From Pedobacter sp. Hv1 (GTDB lineage: Bacteria > Bacteroidota > Bacteroidia > Sphingobacteriales > Sphingobacteriaceae), in assembly GCF_001412215.1 (NCBI RefSeq), contig NZ_LLWP01000009.1, positions 186,001-250,000 of the forward strand: a stretch of 64,000 nt of DNA. The letters are read 5' to 3'. The position numbers and the translations under genes are program-made. The notes beneath the pieces were generated by a model. That model saw only the letters and a program-made list of their open reading frames with translations. It was not told the origin of the DNA and made no database searches. This document shows positions 48,790 to 58,235 of this stretch, piece by piece (positions within the stretch are counted from its first letter, which is position 1; every line of letters starts with the position of its first letter).

Positions 48790-49863
48790 CTAGATTGGCG
48801 AAGCGGTTGATAAGCGCTCTCTATAAAGCGTTGGTGTAGTATTTTTGTGTTTTTTAAACGCGGTATAGAAAGTAGATTTCGAATTAAACCCAACCTCATA
48901 ACCAATGGCTTCAAGTTTAATACCCTTGTCATTAATGATTAATTCGCAGGCCTCATTTATTCTATACTCGTTAATATAGGCAGCAAAGCTTTTACTTAAA
49001 TTATCATTCAGTAATTGCGAAAGCTGGTGGCTAGACACATTAATTTTTTTCGCCAAATCATTTAACTTAAGATCTGGATTTTTATAAAGTTGCTGCTCCA
49101 AAATAACCTTGTGCAGCTTTTCTGTTAAGGACTGTGCCTGTTCATCGGCAATCTTCTTATTGGCATAACGAACCAGATCTGGGCTAGTTGAAAAAAGGTT
49201 AGTGGTTTTTCTTCTGCTCACAAATAAGAAAAGGTTCAAGTAAAGAATTAGAGAGAAAAACAACGCTCCACTAATGCAAGGCCCATTAAAAAATGAGAAA
49301 ACGGATAATTTAAATGATGCAGGGACTATTAAATTACCTATAAATACAGACAGCAGCAAGGTCTCTGTTTGGGAAATTTTCTCTCTTGTAAAGAGTTTAA
49401 CAAAAGCACTTCTGAGCAACCAGCCAGCTAACACCGTATAAATAAACAATTGCGAAGCAATGATTGTCCAGATGTAATTTTCCCATAAATCAGGGTTACT
49501 ATCATATGGGCTGATGATACTGACAATTAGAATTGCCAAGAACCAAAACAGATAAGTAGCTTTCTGTATGGTGGTTATTTTTGTAGGTGTTCCATATGCC
49601 GATTGGATAAAATAAAAAAGAGATGGACCAACCAAAGAAGCTCCCCAAAGACCAATTTGGATGTAGAAGCCTGGCAATGCAGGATAGAAATAATAAATAA
49701 AAGATTTGCCAATCTTTAAGCAAAGGCCTAAAAGCATTAGACCTAAGAAATAGGAAGTAACTGACTTTTGTTTTTTGAAAACAAGCAGGTAAGCGCTAAT
49801 GATAAAGCCATTAAACACACCTAAGGCACTAAAGAAAAATAAAATTTGTTGACCTAGGTTCAT
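48790..49863 (-). CDS. AraC-family regulator with seven-helix membrane domain
   Basis: Protein of 357 residues. The first ~225 residues hold seven hydrophobic helices (LGQQILFFFSALGVFNGFII, YFLGLMLLGLCLKIG and others), followed by a cytoplasmic AraC HTH domain (about 250-350) with LNDLAKKINVSSHQLSQLLND and the second helix-turn-helix IGYEVGFNSKSTFYTAFKKHKNTTP. This architecture is a membrane-bound sensor-regulator. It lies just upstream of the receptor gene on the same strand (about 106 bp), so it may control that gene. Confidence 0.87.
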   Translation of the reverse strand: MNLGQQILFFFSALGVFNGFIISAYLLVFKKQKSVTSYFLGLMLLGLCLKIGKSFIYYFYPALPGFYIQIGLWGASLVGPSLFYFIQSAYGTPTKITTIQKATYLFWFLAILIVSIISPYDSNPDLWENYIWTIIASQLFIYTVLAGWLLRSAFVKLFTREKISQTETLLLSVFIGNLIVPASFKLSVFSFFNGPCISGALFFSLILYLNLFLFVSRRKTTNLFSTSPDLVRYANKKIADEQAQSLTEKLHKVILEQQLYKNPDLKLNDLAKKINVSSHQLSQLLNDNLSKSFAAYINEYRINEACELIINDKGIKLEAIGYEVGFNSKSTFYTAFKKHKNTTPTLYRERLSTASPI

Positions 49864-50023
49864 TTAACAAAAATAGTAATCTTATGGTAAAGGCAATATT
49901 ATAAATGTTAATGATTTTAGGTTTGGTGTATTAAAATTGTGATATATCCATTTAAAATAGCCTAAAAGGGCATTACTCCATAAAAAATTGCTATGGTTGC
50001 ATAGTAATTTCGAAGAGAAACAC

Positions 50024-50031
50024 TAAATTTG
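50024..50031 (+). promoter_or_regulatory. -7 box of the acyl-CoA dehydrogenase gene
   Basis: TAAATTTG, 29 nt before the ATG at 50061; a TTG lies 24 nt upstream of the box. Confidence 0.5.
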
Positions 50032-50060
50032 GCAAATCTAACCTTTTATAAATCATAATT

Positions 50061-51200
50061 ATGCTGTTTGAACTAAGTGAAGAACAATTAATGATACAAC
50101 AGGCTGCTAGAGATTTTGCGCAGACAGAGTTAAAGCCTGGAGTTATTGAAAGAGATGAACATCAAAAATTCCCAGCAGAACAAGTTAAAAAACTTGGAGA
50201 GCTTGGGTTTTTGGGAATGATGGTCGATCCAAAATATAGTGGAAGTGGTATGGATGCCGTTTCTTATGTGCTGGTAATGGAAGAATTGTCTAAAATTGAT
50301 GCTTCTTCTTCTGTTGTGGTGTCTGTTAATAACTCGTTAGTTTGCTACGGACTTGAATCTTACGGCAATGAGGCGCAAAAAGAAAAATATTTAAAACCAT
50401 TGGCATCTGGAGAAAAAATAGGTGCTTTCTGCCTATCCGAGCCAGAAGCAGGTTCTGATGCTACTTCTCAGCAAACTACCGCAGAAGATATGGGCGATTA
50501 TTACTTGTTAAATGGTACCAAAAATTGGATCACCAATGGAAATACCGCAAGTACTTATCTAGTGATTGCACAAACCCATAAAGAATTAAAGCATAAAGGA
50601 ATTAATGCCTTTATTATAGAAAAAGGAATGCCTGGTTTTACCATTGGGCCAAAAGAAAATAAATTAGGCATTCGTGGTTCTGATACCCATTCGTTAATGT
50701 TCAACGATGTAAAAGTGCCAAAAGAAAACCGCATTGGCGAAGATGGCTTTGGGTTTAAATTTGCAATGAAAACATTAGAGGGTGGTAGAATTGGCATTGC
50801 GGCGCAAGCTTTAGGTATTGCTGCAGGAGCTTATGAGTTGGCATTGGAGTATTCGAAACAGCGTAAAGCCTTTGGTAAACCAATTTCAGACCATCAGGCA
50901 ATTGCATTTAAACTGGCAGATATGGCTACGCAAATAGAAGCAGCCCGTATGTTGGTTTATAAAGCAGCTTGGTTAAAAGACCAAGGTTTGTCTTACACTT
51001 TGGCAGGTTCTATGGCTAAATTATTTGCAAGTAAAGTAGCAATGGATGTTACCGTTGAAGCAGTACAAATACATGGAGGTTACGGTTTTGTTAAAGAATA
51101 CCATGTTGAGCGTTTAATGAGAGATGCAAAAATTACCCAGATTTATGAAGGTACTTCAGAGATCCAAAAGATGGTAATTAGCCGTAGTATTTTAAGCTAA
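50061..51200 (+). CDS. Acyl-CoA dehydrogenase (short/medium-chain type)
   Basis: FAD enzyme of 379 residues that oxidises acyl-CoA to enoyl-CoA in beta-oxidation or branched-chain amino-acid breakdown. Visible: GAFCLSEPEAGSDA (FAD and substrate), NGTKNWITNG, the RKAFGKPISDHQAI stretch, QIHGGYGFVKEY and catalytic Glu363 in IYEGTSEIQK. The Glu position is that of butyryl/medium-chain dehydrogenases rather than isovaleryl. Monocistronic, followed by a perfect terminator. Confidence 0.94.
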   Translation: MLFELSEEQLMIQQAARDFAQTELKPGVIERDEHQKFPAEQVKKLGELGFLGMMVDPKYSGSGMDAVSYVLVMEELSKIDASSSVVVSVNNSLVCYGLESYGNEAQKEKYLKPLASGEKIGAFCLSEPEAGSDATSQQTTAEDMGDYYLLNGTKNWITNGNTASTYLVIAQTHKELKHKGINAFIIEKGMPGFTIGPKENKLGIRGSDTHSLMFNDVKVPKENRIGEDGFGFKFAMKTLEGGRIGIAAQALGIAAGAYELALEYSKQRKAFGKPISDHQAIAFKLADMATQIEAARMLVYKAAWLKDQGLSYTLAGSMAKLFASKVAMDVTVEAVQIHGGYGFVKEYHVERLMRDAKITQIYEGTSEIQKMVISRSILS

Positions 51201-51228
51201 ACAAATCTTAAAAGAAAAATATCGAATC

Positions 51229-51263
51229 AAAAGCCACAAAGAGTTAGATCCTTTGTGGCTTTT
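51229..51263. terminator. Bidirectional terminator
   Basis: Perfect 13-bp stem AAAAGCCACAAAG/CTTTGTGGCTTTT (51229-51241 with 51251-51263). Confidence 0.9.
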
Positions 51264-51287
51264 GTGCTTTGTTGGCAATCAGTCTTT

Positions 51288-51635
51288 TTATTTCTTTTCT
51301 ATACCCAAAATAGAATTTAGCAACATTTTAATAACGGCAATTGCAATGGCCAAAATGGCTGCTGCTAAAAAACCAGTGGTGTTAAAACCTGCCATAAAAT
51401 GATCTACCAATAAAATCATTAATACCGTAATAATAAATGAAATTAGGCCAAGTGTTAATACATTTAATGGAAAGGTGAATATCCTTAAGATCAGGCCAAT
51501 GGTAGCGTTCGCAACGGCAATTAAAACAGCTGCAATAATGGCGCTGCCATAACCATCTACCTGAACACCCGGTACAATGTAGGCTCCTAGCAACATGGCT
51601 AGACCCATAATTAAAATTTCGATTATTAGTTTCAT
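51288..51635 (-). CDS. Phage-holin-like four-helix membrane protein
   Basis: Protein of 115 residues with four transmembrane helices (about 2-20, 28-50, 57-78, 88-108) and the family pattern IGLILRIFTFPLNVLTLGL. This matches the 'phage holin family/Mycobacterial 4TM' group (PF04020), which is chromosomal and not linked to phages. Function unknown. Divergent from a small lipoprotein gene with only 18 bp between the starts. Confidence 0.85.
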   Translation of the reverse strand: MKLIIEILIMGLAMLLGAYIVPGVQVDGYGSAIIAAVLIAVANATIGLILRIFTFPLNVLTLGLISFIITVLMILLVDHFMAGFNTTGFLAAAILAIAIAVIKMLLNSILGIEKK

Positions 51636-51653
51636 ATTTGTTAATTTAGTTAG

Positions 51654-52079
51654 ATGTTTAAATATATAAAGTTAATTATTCTTTTGTGTTCTTTTTTTAT
51701 GGCTTGTAACACTACAAATAACAAGCCATTGTCAATTCAGTTTGCTGCAGATAGCAATAAGATTGTTATTTCAAATATCAACGATGCCAGTTTATTCCAT
51801 CTTCAAAAATATATCAACACAGATTCGAGTTATCAAAATCTAGTGTCTGTGCTACAAACGCCTGTAGATGATGATTCGACAAGCATGGAAATGGATTGGC
51901 CAGGAAAATTAAGTATTGCCAATCATCAATTGGTGTTTACGCCTCAATCGCCATTTATAAAAGGCAAAGCCTATTTGGTAGAAACCATGATCAGTGCGGA
52001 GTTTGCAAGTGGTAAAGATATCATCGAATCGAAAGTGGGTTACAAGGTAAAGCCACAGCAACAATTATTAAAACGTTAA
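51654..52079 (+). CDS. Small lipoprotein of unknown function
   Basis: Protein of 141 residues with a lipoprotein signal (LIILLCSFFMAC, Cys at about 18). The mature part contains VSVLQTPVDDDSTSMEMDWPGKL and VFTPQSPFIKGKAYLVETM, a pattern seen in small Ig-like Bacteroidota lipoproteins, but no family is recognised. Followed by the rimP operon leader. Confidence 0.65.
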   Translation: MFKYIKLIILLCSFFMACNTTNNKPLSIQFAADSNKIVISNINDASLFHLQKYINTDSSYQNLVSVLQTPVDDDSTSMEMDWPGKLSIANHQLVFTPQSPFIKGKAYLVETMISAEFASGKDIIESKVGYKVKPQQQLLKR

Positions 52080-52127
52080 TAAATAGCTCATTTCTTGGCA
52101 TTTTTTTTATTTTGAAAAAATATTTCG

Positions 52128-52178
52128 TACATTTGCACGGTAATGGAGAAAGAAGAGGGGACTGAGTCCCCTTTTTTC
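52128..52178 (+). promoter_or_regulatory. rimP operon -7 box and leader hairpin
   Basis: TACATTTG at 52128-52135, then about 20 nt later GGGGACT/AGTCCCC with a one-base loop extended by AAGA/TCTT-type pairing and followed directly by TTTTTTC. This is a terminator-like structure between promoter and rimP ATG, suggesting attenuation of the whole rimP-nusA-infB operon. Confidence 0.6.
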
Positions 52179-52197
52179 TTTTGCAACAAATTAGGAT

Positions 52198-52662
52198 ATG
52201 CAGGTAGAAAAAAGAGTTATAGCACTCGTAGAGGAGAAGATTGCAGATAGGCCTGAGCTGTTTTTGGTAGAAGTAAAAATGTTGCCAAACAACAAACTGA
52301 TCATTCATGTAGATGGCGATCAGGGAATAAGTATTCAGGACTGTGCAGCAATTAGCAGACACGTAGGTTTTCATTTAGAAGAAGAAAACACTATTGAAAA
52401 AGCTTATAATCTAGAAGTTTCCTCTCCAGGTGTTGGCGAACCACTTCAATTGAACCGTCAATACCATAAAAATATTGGCCGTGAGTTGAGTGTGAAATTG
52501 GCAAATGGCGAAAAAAAAGAAGGCAAGTTGCTTACGGTTAATGACAATGAAATCTCGATAGAAGAGAAAGTAAAAGAAAAAGGTAAAAAAGCGCAATTGG
52601 TAGAAACACAAATTGGGTTTGATAATATAGTAGAAACAAAGGTTTTAATTTCATTTAAATAG
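52198..52662 (+). CDS. rimP: Ribosome maturation factor RimP
   Basis: Protein of 154 residues needed for 30S maturation. N-terminal domain with LFLVEVKMLPNNKLIIHVDGDQGISIQDC and the EVSSPGVGEPL motif, then an Sm-like C-terminal domain. Position immediately before nusA (4 nt apart) is conserved in bacteria. Confidence 0.94.
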   Translation: MQVEKRVIALVEEKIADRPELFLVEVKMLPNNKLIIHVDGDQGISIQDCAAISRHVGFHLEEENTIEKAYNLEVSSPGVGEPLQLNRQYHKNIGRELSVKLANGEKKEGKLLTVNDNEISIEEKVKEKGKKAQLVETQIGFDNIVETKVLISFK

Positions 52663-52666
52663 AAAA

Positions 52667-53902
52667 ATGAGCAATATTAATTTAATCGATTCATTCCAGG
52701 AGTTTAAAGACTTTAAGAATATCGACCGTCCTACAGTAATTAGTGTACTGGAAGAGGTATTTCGCAGTATGTTGCGTAAAAAATATGGCACTGATGAGAA
52801 TTGTGACGTCATCGTAAACCCAGATAACGGGGATTTGGAGATCTGGCGCACAAGAAAAGTGATGGAAGATGGTTTTTCTGAAGATGATGACCTAGAGATC
52901 GAACTGGCAGAAGTAAAGCTGTTAGATGCGGATATGGAAGTTGGGGATGATTACATTGAACAGATTACTTTAGAGAGTTTTGGTCGTAGAGCAATTTTAG
53001 CTGCCCGCCAAACTTTGGTGTCTAAGGTTTTAGAATTAGAGAAAGACGAAATCTTCAAAAAATATAAAGATAGAGTTGGTGAGATTGTAACAGGTGAAGT
53101 TTACCAAGTTTGGAAAAAAGAAACTTTGGTATTAGATGATGAGGGCAACGAATTAATGATGCCTAAAACAGAACAGATCCCAGCAGATTATTTCAAAAAA
53201 GGAGATTCGGTACGTGCTGTAATTTCTAAAGTTGACATGGTTAATGCTACACCAAAAATCATCATCTCTAGAATTGCACCAGAGTTCTTGCAACGTTTGT
53301 TCGAAATTGAGGTGCCTGAGATTTTTGATGGTTTAATTACGATCAAGAAAATTGTTCGCGAACCAGGAGAGCGTGCTAAAGTGGCGGTAGAATCTTACGA
53401 TGACAGGATTGATCCTGTAGGTGCTTGTGTGGGAATGAAAGGTTCTCGTATCCATGGTATCGTAAGAGAGCTTAAAAATGAAAATATCGACGTAATTAAC
53501 TTTACCAACAATATTTCTCTATACATCCAACGTGCATTGAGCCCTGCAAAAATCACTTCTATTAAATTAGATGATGCTACAAAACATGCTTCAGTGTATT
53601 TAAAACCAGATCAGGTTTCATTGGCAATTGGCCGTGGCGGACATAACATTAAATTGGCAGGTAAATTGACGGGATATGAAATCGATGTTTATCGTGAAGC
53701 AGGAGAAGAAGATGAGGATGTGGATATTGAAGAATTCTCGGATGAAATTGACAGCTGGATTATTGATGAGTTAAAAGCAATTGGTTGCGATACCGCAAAA
53801 AGTGTTTTAGCTTTATCAGTAGATGAATTAGTAAAACGTACCGATCTTGAAGAAGAAACCATTAAAGAAGTGATCAGCATTCTTCAATCGGAATTTGAAT
53901 AA
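52667..53902 (+). CDS. nusA: Transcription termination/antitermination factor NusA
   Basis: Protein of 411 residues that binds RNA polymerase and nascent RNA. N-terminal RNAP-binding domain, S1 domain (about 130-200, VGEIVTGEVYQVWKKE), KH1/KH2 with EPGERAKVAVES, CVGMKGSRIHGIVRELKNENIDVI and LAIGRGGHNIKLAGKLTGYEIDV, then a short acidic, HhH-like tail (DELKAIGCDTAKSVL). It lacks the two acidic repeats of E. coli NusA, usual outside proteobacteria. Second gene of the operon. Confidence 0.96.
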   Translation: MSNINLIDSFQEFKDFKNIDRPTVISVLEEVFRSMLRKKYGTDENCDVIVNPDNGDLEIWRTRKVMEDGFSEDDDLEIELAEVKLLDADMEVGDDYIEQITLESFGRRAILAARQTLVSKVLELEKDEIFKKYKDRVGEIVTGEVYQVWKKETLVLDDEGNELMMPKTEQIPADYFKKGDSVRAVISKVDMVNATPKIIISRIAPEFLQRLFEIEVPEIFDGLITIKKIVREPGERAKVAVESYDDRIDPVGACVGMKGSRIHGIVRELKNENIDVINFTNNISLYIQRALSPAKITSIKLDDATKHASVYLKPDQVSLAIGRGGHNIKLAGKLTGYEIDVYREAGEEDEDVDIEEFSDEIDSWIIDELKAIGCDTAKSVLALSVDELVKRTDLEEETIKEVISILQSEFE

Positions 53903-53911
53903 CGTGTTATG

Positions 53912-53942
53912 CTTGAATAAATAAGAATAAACGTTACTTTTG
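53912..53942 (+). promoter_or_regulatory. Internal promoter before infB
   Basis: CTTG (53912-53915), 19-nt spacer, TACTTTTG (53935-53942), 30 nt before the infB ATG. infB may thus be transcribed apart from rimP-nusA. Confidence 0.6.
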
Positions 53943-53972
53943 TATATAAATTAGTAAAAAATAGGATAATCA

Positions 53973-56900
53973 ATGTCAGACGACAAACCCATAATTTTAT
54001 TTAAAGCAGTTAAGGAACTTAACGTAGGGATAGCTACAGCCGTAGAATTTCTAAGTAAGAAAGGCTTTGCTGTGGAAAATAAGCCCACTACAAAACTGTC
54101 TAAAGAGATGTATGATACATTGCTAAGAGAGTTTCAGGGGGATAAAATCGTAAAAGAAGAAGCCAATCAGATAGTTATAGGTAAAATTCGTCGTGATGAA
54201 CCCGAAGCAGCTGAGAAAGCTCCTGAGGTACCTAGAAAAAAACAAGATTTTGAAAACGAAGGTGTTTTAATTAAAAACCTTCATTCATATACTCCTCCTG
54301 CTGAGAAGCCGAAGGAAGAAAAACCTGTTGTTGAAGCGGTTAAACCAGTTGAGCCTACTCCGGCTCCTGTTAAAGAAGTTGAAGCTAAGGAAGAGGAAAG
54401 TGCCTTACCTGGTGTTAAAATTGTTGGCAAAATAGATCTTAACGATTTAAACAGCAAAACACGCCCAGTTAAAAAAGAGGAAACTGCTCCAGTTGAAGCT
54501 AAAAAGGAAGAACCAGTAGTGGTGGCCCCTAAAGTGGAAGAGCCTGTTGTAGAGAAACCTGCACCGGTACAAGTTCAGGAAGAAAAAGCACCAGTTGTAG
54601 CACCTAAGGTTGAAGAAAAACCTAAAGCTCCAGAAGTTGTGGCTACACCTGCACCAACTCCTGTGGCAACACCTACGCCTGCACCTGCGCCAACTCCACC
54701 AGTACAAGCTGCTGCAGAAGACGAGGTAATCAAAGCACGTTCAGTTAAACTTTCAGGACCGAATATCATTGGTAAAATTGTTTTACCAACTACACCTGAT
54801 CGTAGAAACCAACCAGTTGCTTCTTCTAACGATAGCGAAGCTGCCAAACGTAAACGCAAGCGTAAAAAGGCGCCAGGAGGCAATAATCCTGCTCCAGGAC
54901 AACAACAACAACAAGGACAAGGTCAGCCAAATCAAGGCCAACAAGGAAATAACCCACCTCGCCCAGCGGGAACAGGAGCTCCAGTTGGTAACAGACCTGA
55001 CTTTAGAAATAACACTAACAATACAGCTGGTGGTCGTCCAAACTTTAGAAATGCCAGACCTGGTGCTGCACCAAGTGGTCCTAAAGAAGAGCCAACAGAA
55101 AAAGAAATACAAGATCAGATCAAAGCAACACTTGCTCGTTTAAGTGGTGCGGGTAAATCTGGTAAATTTGCACAAAGAGCTAAATTACGTCGTCAGAAAC
55201 GTGATGATGTTGCTTTAACGGCTGAAGAAGCTGCAGCAGAAGAGCAATTACAATCTAAAGTGTTAAAGGTTACAGAATTTGTTACGGCAAATGAACTGGC
55301 CAACATGATGGATGTACCAGTAACCAAAATTATCGGTACGTGTATGAGCTTGGGTATGTTCGTTTCGATTAACCAACGTTTAGATGCAGAAACTTTAACC
55401 ATTGTTGCCGATGAATTTGGTTACGAAATCCAGTTTGTAAAAGCGGATGAAGAAGCCGATAGCGTAATTGAAGAAGAAGATGCACCAGAAGATTTAGAAC
55501 CAAGAGTACCTGTGGTTACCATTATGGGTCACGTAGATCATGGTAAAACCTCTTTGCTGGATTATATCCGTAAAGCAAATGTAGTAGCTGGTGAGGCTGG
55601 GGGTATTACCCAACACATTGGTGCTTATAAAGTAACTACCAACTCTGGCAAACAAGTAACCTTTTTAGATACACCGGGTCACGAAGCCTTTACAGCAATG
55701 CGTGCTCGTGGTGCTAAGGTAGCAGATATTGCAATTATTGTAATTGCGGCTGATGATGCGGTAATGCCTCAAACAAAAGAGGCCATTAACCACGCACAAG
55801 CTGCGGGTGTACCATTGGTATTTGCCTTTACAAAAATTGATAAGCCAGGTGCGAATTCAGATCGAGTTAAAGAACAATTATCTGCCATGAATATCTTGGT
55901 AGAAGATTGGGGCGGTAAATTCCAGTCGCAAGAAATATCGAGTAAAAGCGGTTTAAATGTCGACTTGTTATTAGATAAAGTATTATTAGAGGCCGAGTTG
56001 TTAGAATTACAAGCTAACCCTAACAAGCGTGCAACAGGTACTGTAATTGAGGCTACTTTAGATAAAGGACGTGGTATTGTAACTACAGTATTGGTTCAGG
56101 CAGGTACTTTAAGAGTTGGAGATCCAATTTTGGCAGGTAGTTACAGTGGTAAAGTAAAAGCTTTATTTAACGAGCGTGGTCAGAAAGTGGAAGAAGCCGG
56201 ACCATCAGTACCAGTACAGGTATTAGGTATGCAAGGTGCCCCAACAGCAGGTGATAAATTCAATGCTTTAGAAAGTGAAGTTGAAGCAAGAGAGATCGCC
56301 AATAAACGTTTACAATTAATGCGTGAGCAGGGCTTACGTACACAAAAACATATTACCTTAGATGAGATTGGTCGTCGTTTGGCAATTGGTAACTTTAAAG
56401 AGTTGAACTTAATTGTTAAAGGTGATGTGGATGGTTCAATTGAAGCGCTAGCCGATTCATTATTGAAACTATCTACAGAAGAGATCCAGATCAATATTAT
56501 TGGTAAAGCAGTAGGGCAGATTTCAGAATCTGATGTATTGTTGGCATCTGCTTCAGATGCGATCATCATCGGTTTCCAGGTACGTCCTTCGCCAGGTGCC
56601 CGTAAATTGGCCGAGGCTGAGCAAATTGATATCCGTTTATATTCTATTATCTACGATGCGATCAATGAGATTAAAGCGGCAATGGAAGGTATGTTGGCAC
56701 CAGAATTTGAAGAGAAGATTGTGGCTAACGTAGAGATCAGAGAAACCTTTAAAATTACAAAGGTGGGTACCATTGCAGGTTGTATGGTATTGGATGGTAA
56801 GATCACTAGAAACAGCAAAATCCGTATCGTACGTGATGGTGTGGTAATCTATACTGGCGAATTGGCTTCATTGAAACGTTTCAAAGACGATGTGAAAGAA

Positions 56901-57008
56901 GTAGCTAAAGGTTACGAGTGTGGTTTGAATATCCAAAACTTTAACAACATCGAAGTTGGAGATATTGTAGAAGCTTACGAACAAGTAGAAGTTAAACGTA
57001 AACTATAA
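53973..57008 (+). CDS. infB: Translation initiation factor IF-2
   Basis: Protein of 1011 residues, a GTPase that positions initiator tRNA. After a short N-terminal domain (ILFKAVKELNVGIATAVEFL) comes a ~400-residue disordered stretch: Lys/Glu/Pro/Val-rich to about 250, then Gln/Gly/Asn-rich (APGQQQQQGQGQ) to about 370. The G domain has GHVDHGKTS (519-527), DTPGHEAFTAMR and TKIDKP; domains II-IV follow, ending VKRKL. The long linker is typical of Bacteroidota IF-2. The low complexity yields several spurious open frames on other strands, which I exclude. Confidence 0.97.
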   Translation: MSDDKPIILFKAVKELNVGIATAVEFLSKKGFAVENKPTTKLSKEMYDTLLREFQGDKIVKEEANQIVIGKIRRDEPEAAEKAPEVPRKKQDFENEGVLIKNLHSYTPPAEKPKEEKPVVEAVKPVEPTPAPVKEVEAKEEESALPGVKIVGKIDLNDLNSKTRPVKKEETAPVEAKKEEPVVVAPKVEEPVVEKPAPVQVQEEKAPVVAPKVEEKPKAPEVVATPAPTPVATPTPAPAPTPPVQAAAEDEVIKARSVKLSGPNIIGKIVLPTTPDRRNQPVASSNDSEAAKRKRKRKKAPGGNNPAPGQQQQQGQGQPNQGQQGNNPPRPAGTGAPVGNRPDFRNNTNNTAGGRPNFRNARPGAAPSGPKEEPTEKEIQDQIKATLARLSGAGKSGKFAQRAKLRRQKRDDVALTAEEAAAEEQLQSKVLKVTEFVTANELANMMDVPVTKIIGTCMSLGMFVSINQRLDAETLTIVADEFGYEIQFVKADEEADSVIEEEDAPEDLEPRVPVVTIMGHVDHGKTSLLDYIRKANVVAGEAGGITQHIGAYKVTTNSGKQVTFLDTPGHEAFTAMRARGAKVADIAIIVIAADDAVMPQTKEAINHAQAAGVPLVFAFTKIDKPGANSDRVKEQLSAMNILVEDWGGKFQSQEISSKSGLNVDLLLDKVLLEAELLELQANPNKRATGTVIEATLDKGRGIVTTVLVQAGTLRVGDPILAGSYSGKVKALFNERGQKVEEAGPSVPVQVLGMQGAPTAGDKFNALESEVEAREIANKRLQLMREQGLRTQKHITLDEIGRRLAIGNFKELNLIVKGDVDGSIEALADSLLKLSTEEIQINIIGKAVGQISESDVLLASASDAIIIGFQVRPSPGARKLAEAEQIDIRLYSIIYDAINEIKAAMEGMLAPEFEEKIVANVEIRETFKITKVGTIAGCMVLDGKITRNSKIRIVRDGVVIYTGELASLKRFKDDVKEVAKGYECGLNIQNFNNIEVGDIVEAYEQVEVKRKL

Positions 57009-57027
57009 GGTTTACCAAAAATAGCAA

Positions 57028-57058
57028 AGGGTCTCAAGCAATTGAGGCCCTTTTTTTG
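57028..57058 (+). terminator. Terminator after infB
   Basis: AAGGGTCTCAA/TTGAGGCCCTT with one G-T pair (57028-57038 with 57043-57053) and a T run. Confidence 0.87.
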
Positions 57059-57161
57059 ACTAAATTTTTAGAAGTGTAATGATTTTAATAGAGAAGTTCC
57101 AATTGATTTGGGACTTTTTTGTTGATATTCGCCCTCAACTTTTCTAAAAGATGAAACCGAT

Positions 57162-58235
57162 ATGAGCTTGGAAAAAAAGAAAAATTTCGATTTTATAGAT
57201 TCTGTTAGAGGGATCTCCATGTTTGGTATCGTGATTGAGCATAGTTCTGCATTCTGGTTGTTGAAATATGATAGCTATGGAGAGAAGCTGATCCAGTCTG
57301 CCTATATGGGAGTTTTTAAGTTCGCTACCATTGCTTTCTTTTTAATTAGCGGGTTTCTCATTAATCATAAATTTACAGAGTACACGCCTCTTCAATATAT
57401 GAAGAACAGGTTCAAGAATACAATTGGACCTTGGTTGTTTTGGATTTTCATCTATCTCGTGCTAACAGCCGGCCAACAAGTCTTTATGGTCTTGAAAACA
57501 AGTGTTGGAAATAGACATCCTGTAGATTGGTATGATGTGACCGTGGGTATGTTTTTTAGAGTGATTTTCCATAGCAACTATTGGTTTATCCTTAATTTCT
57601 TAATCTGTATAGCCATTTTATTGCTGTTTAAAAAATACATTTACAAGTGGGGCTTTGGATTAGTATTAGGTTTATTCTCCTTTTTCTATAGTGTAAATCT
57701 CTATTTTGGATGGTTGCCTGTAGAACATACTACTGCGCTGTTTGGCTTTGTATTTTACCTGTGGCTTGGCATTACCTTAAACAGGTATTACGATCAGGTA
57801 AAAGCTGCATTAGGTAAAATCTCATTTAGCTCACTGCTCGCAATTAACCTTGTGCTGCTGGTGTTGAGTACACTAGAATCGGTTCATTTGATGGACTTAA
57901 ACCTAAAAGATCCTTTTAACACCTTAAGGGTAACGAACATATTTTACTCTCTTGGTATGTTTGCCTTATTATTAAAAATGGGCGATATGAAAGGTGTGCA
58001 AAAAGCACTAAACCCAAGACATACCACTTTTGGTATCTATCTTCTTCACCCAATTATCATTGATAGGTTATTGATTGAAATTGTAAGGCCTTTAAATTTA
58101 AATTTAGAGACGATGTCGGCATTAAGTGTTGCTGGCTATTCTGTGTTGAGGTTTGCTTTTGTGTATCTGCTTACTTTTATGCTCGTAAAGTTGATTTCAG
58201 GAACCAAATTTAAATGGGCAATTGGGTCTAGGTAA
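57162..58235 (+). CDS. Membrane acyltransferase (acyltransferase-3/OafA type)
   Basis: Integral membrane protein of 357 residues with about ten helices. FDFIDSVRGISMFGIVIEHSS near the N-terminus carries the Arg and His of the acyltransferase-3 active region; FFLISGFLINHKF and the HTTFGIYLLHPIIIDRLL segment match the family. Such enzymes O-acetylate surface sugars. The location at the edge of a polysaccharide cluster fits. Its end overlaps the convergent DUF4422 gene by 8 nt. Confidence 0.87.
   Translation: MSLEKKKNFDFIDSVRGISMFGIVIEHSSAFWLLKYDSYGEKLIQSAYMGVFKFATIAFFLISGFLINHKFTEYTPLQYMKNRFKNTIGPWLFWIFIYLVLTAGQQVFMVLKTSVGNRHPVDWYDVTVGMFFRVIFHSNYWFILNFLICIAILLLFKKYIYKWGFGLVLGLFSFFYSVNLYFGWLPVEHTTALFGFVFYLWLGITLNRYYDQVKAALGKISFSSLLAINLVLLVLSTLESVHLMDLNLKDPFNTLRVTNIFYSLGMFALLLKMGDMKGVQKALNPRHTTFGIYLLHPIIIDRLLIEIVRPLNLNLETMSALSVAGYSVLRFAFVYLLTFMLVKLISGTKFKWAIGSR

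Noticed and set aside
51288..51635. Prophage marker (holin)
   Set aside because: The family name is historical; there are no phage genes nearby and the protein is a chromosomal four-helix membrane protein.
54447..54883. Overlapping minus-strand frames rich in Trp, Cys and Arg within infB
   Set aside because: They are antisense shadows of the low-complexity Lys/Glu/Pro linker of IF-2.
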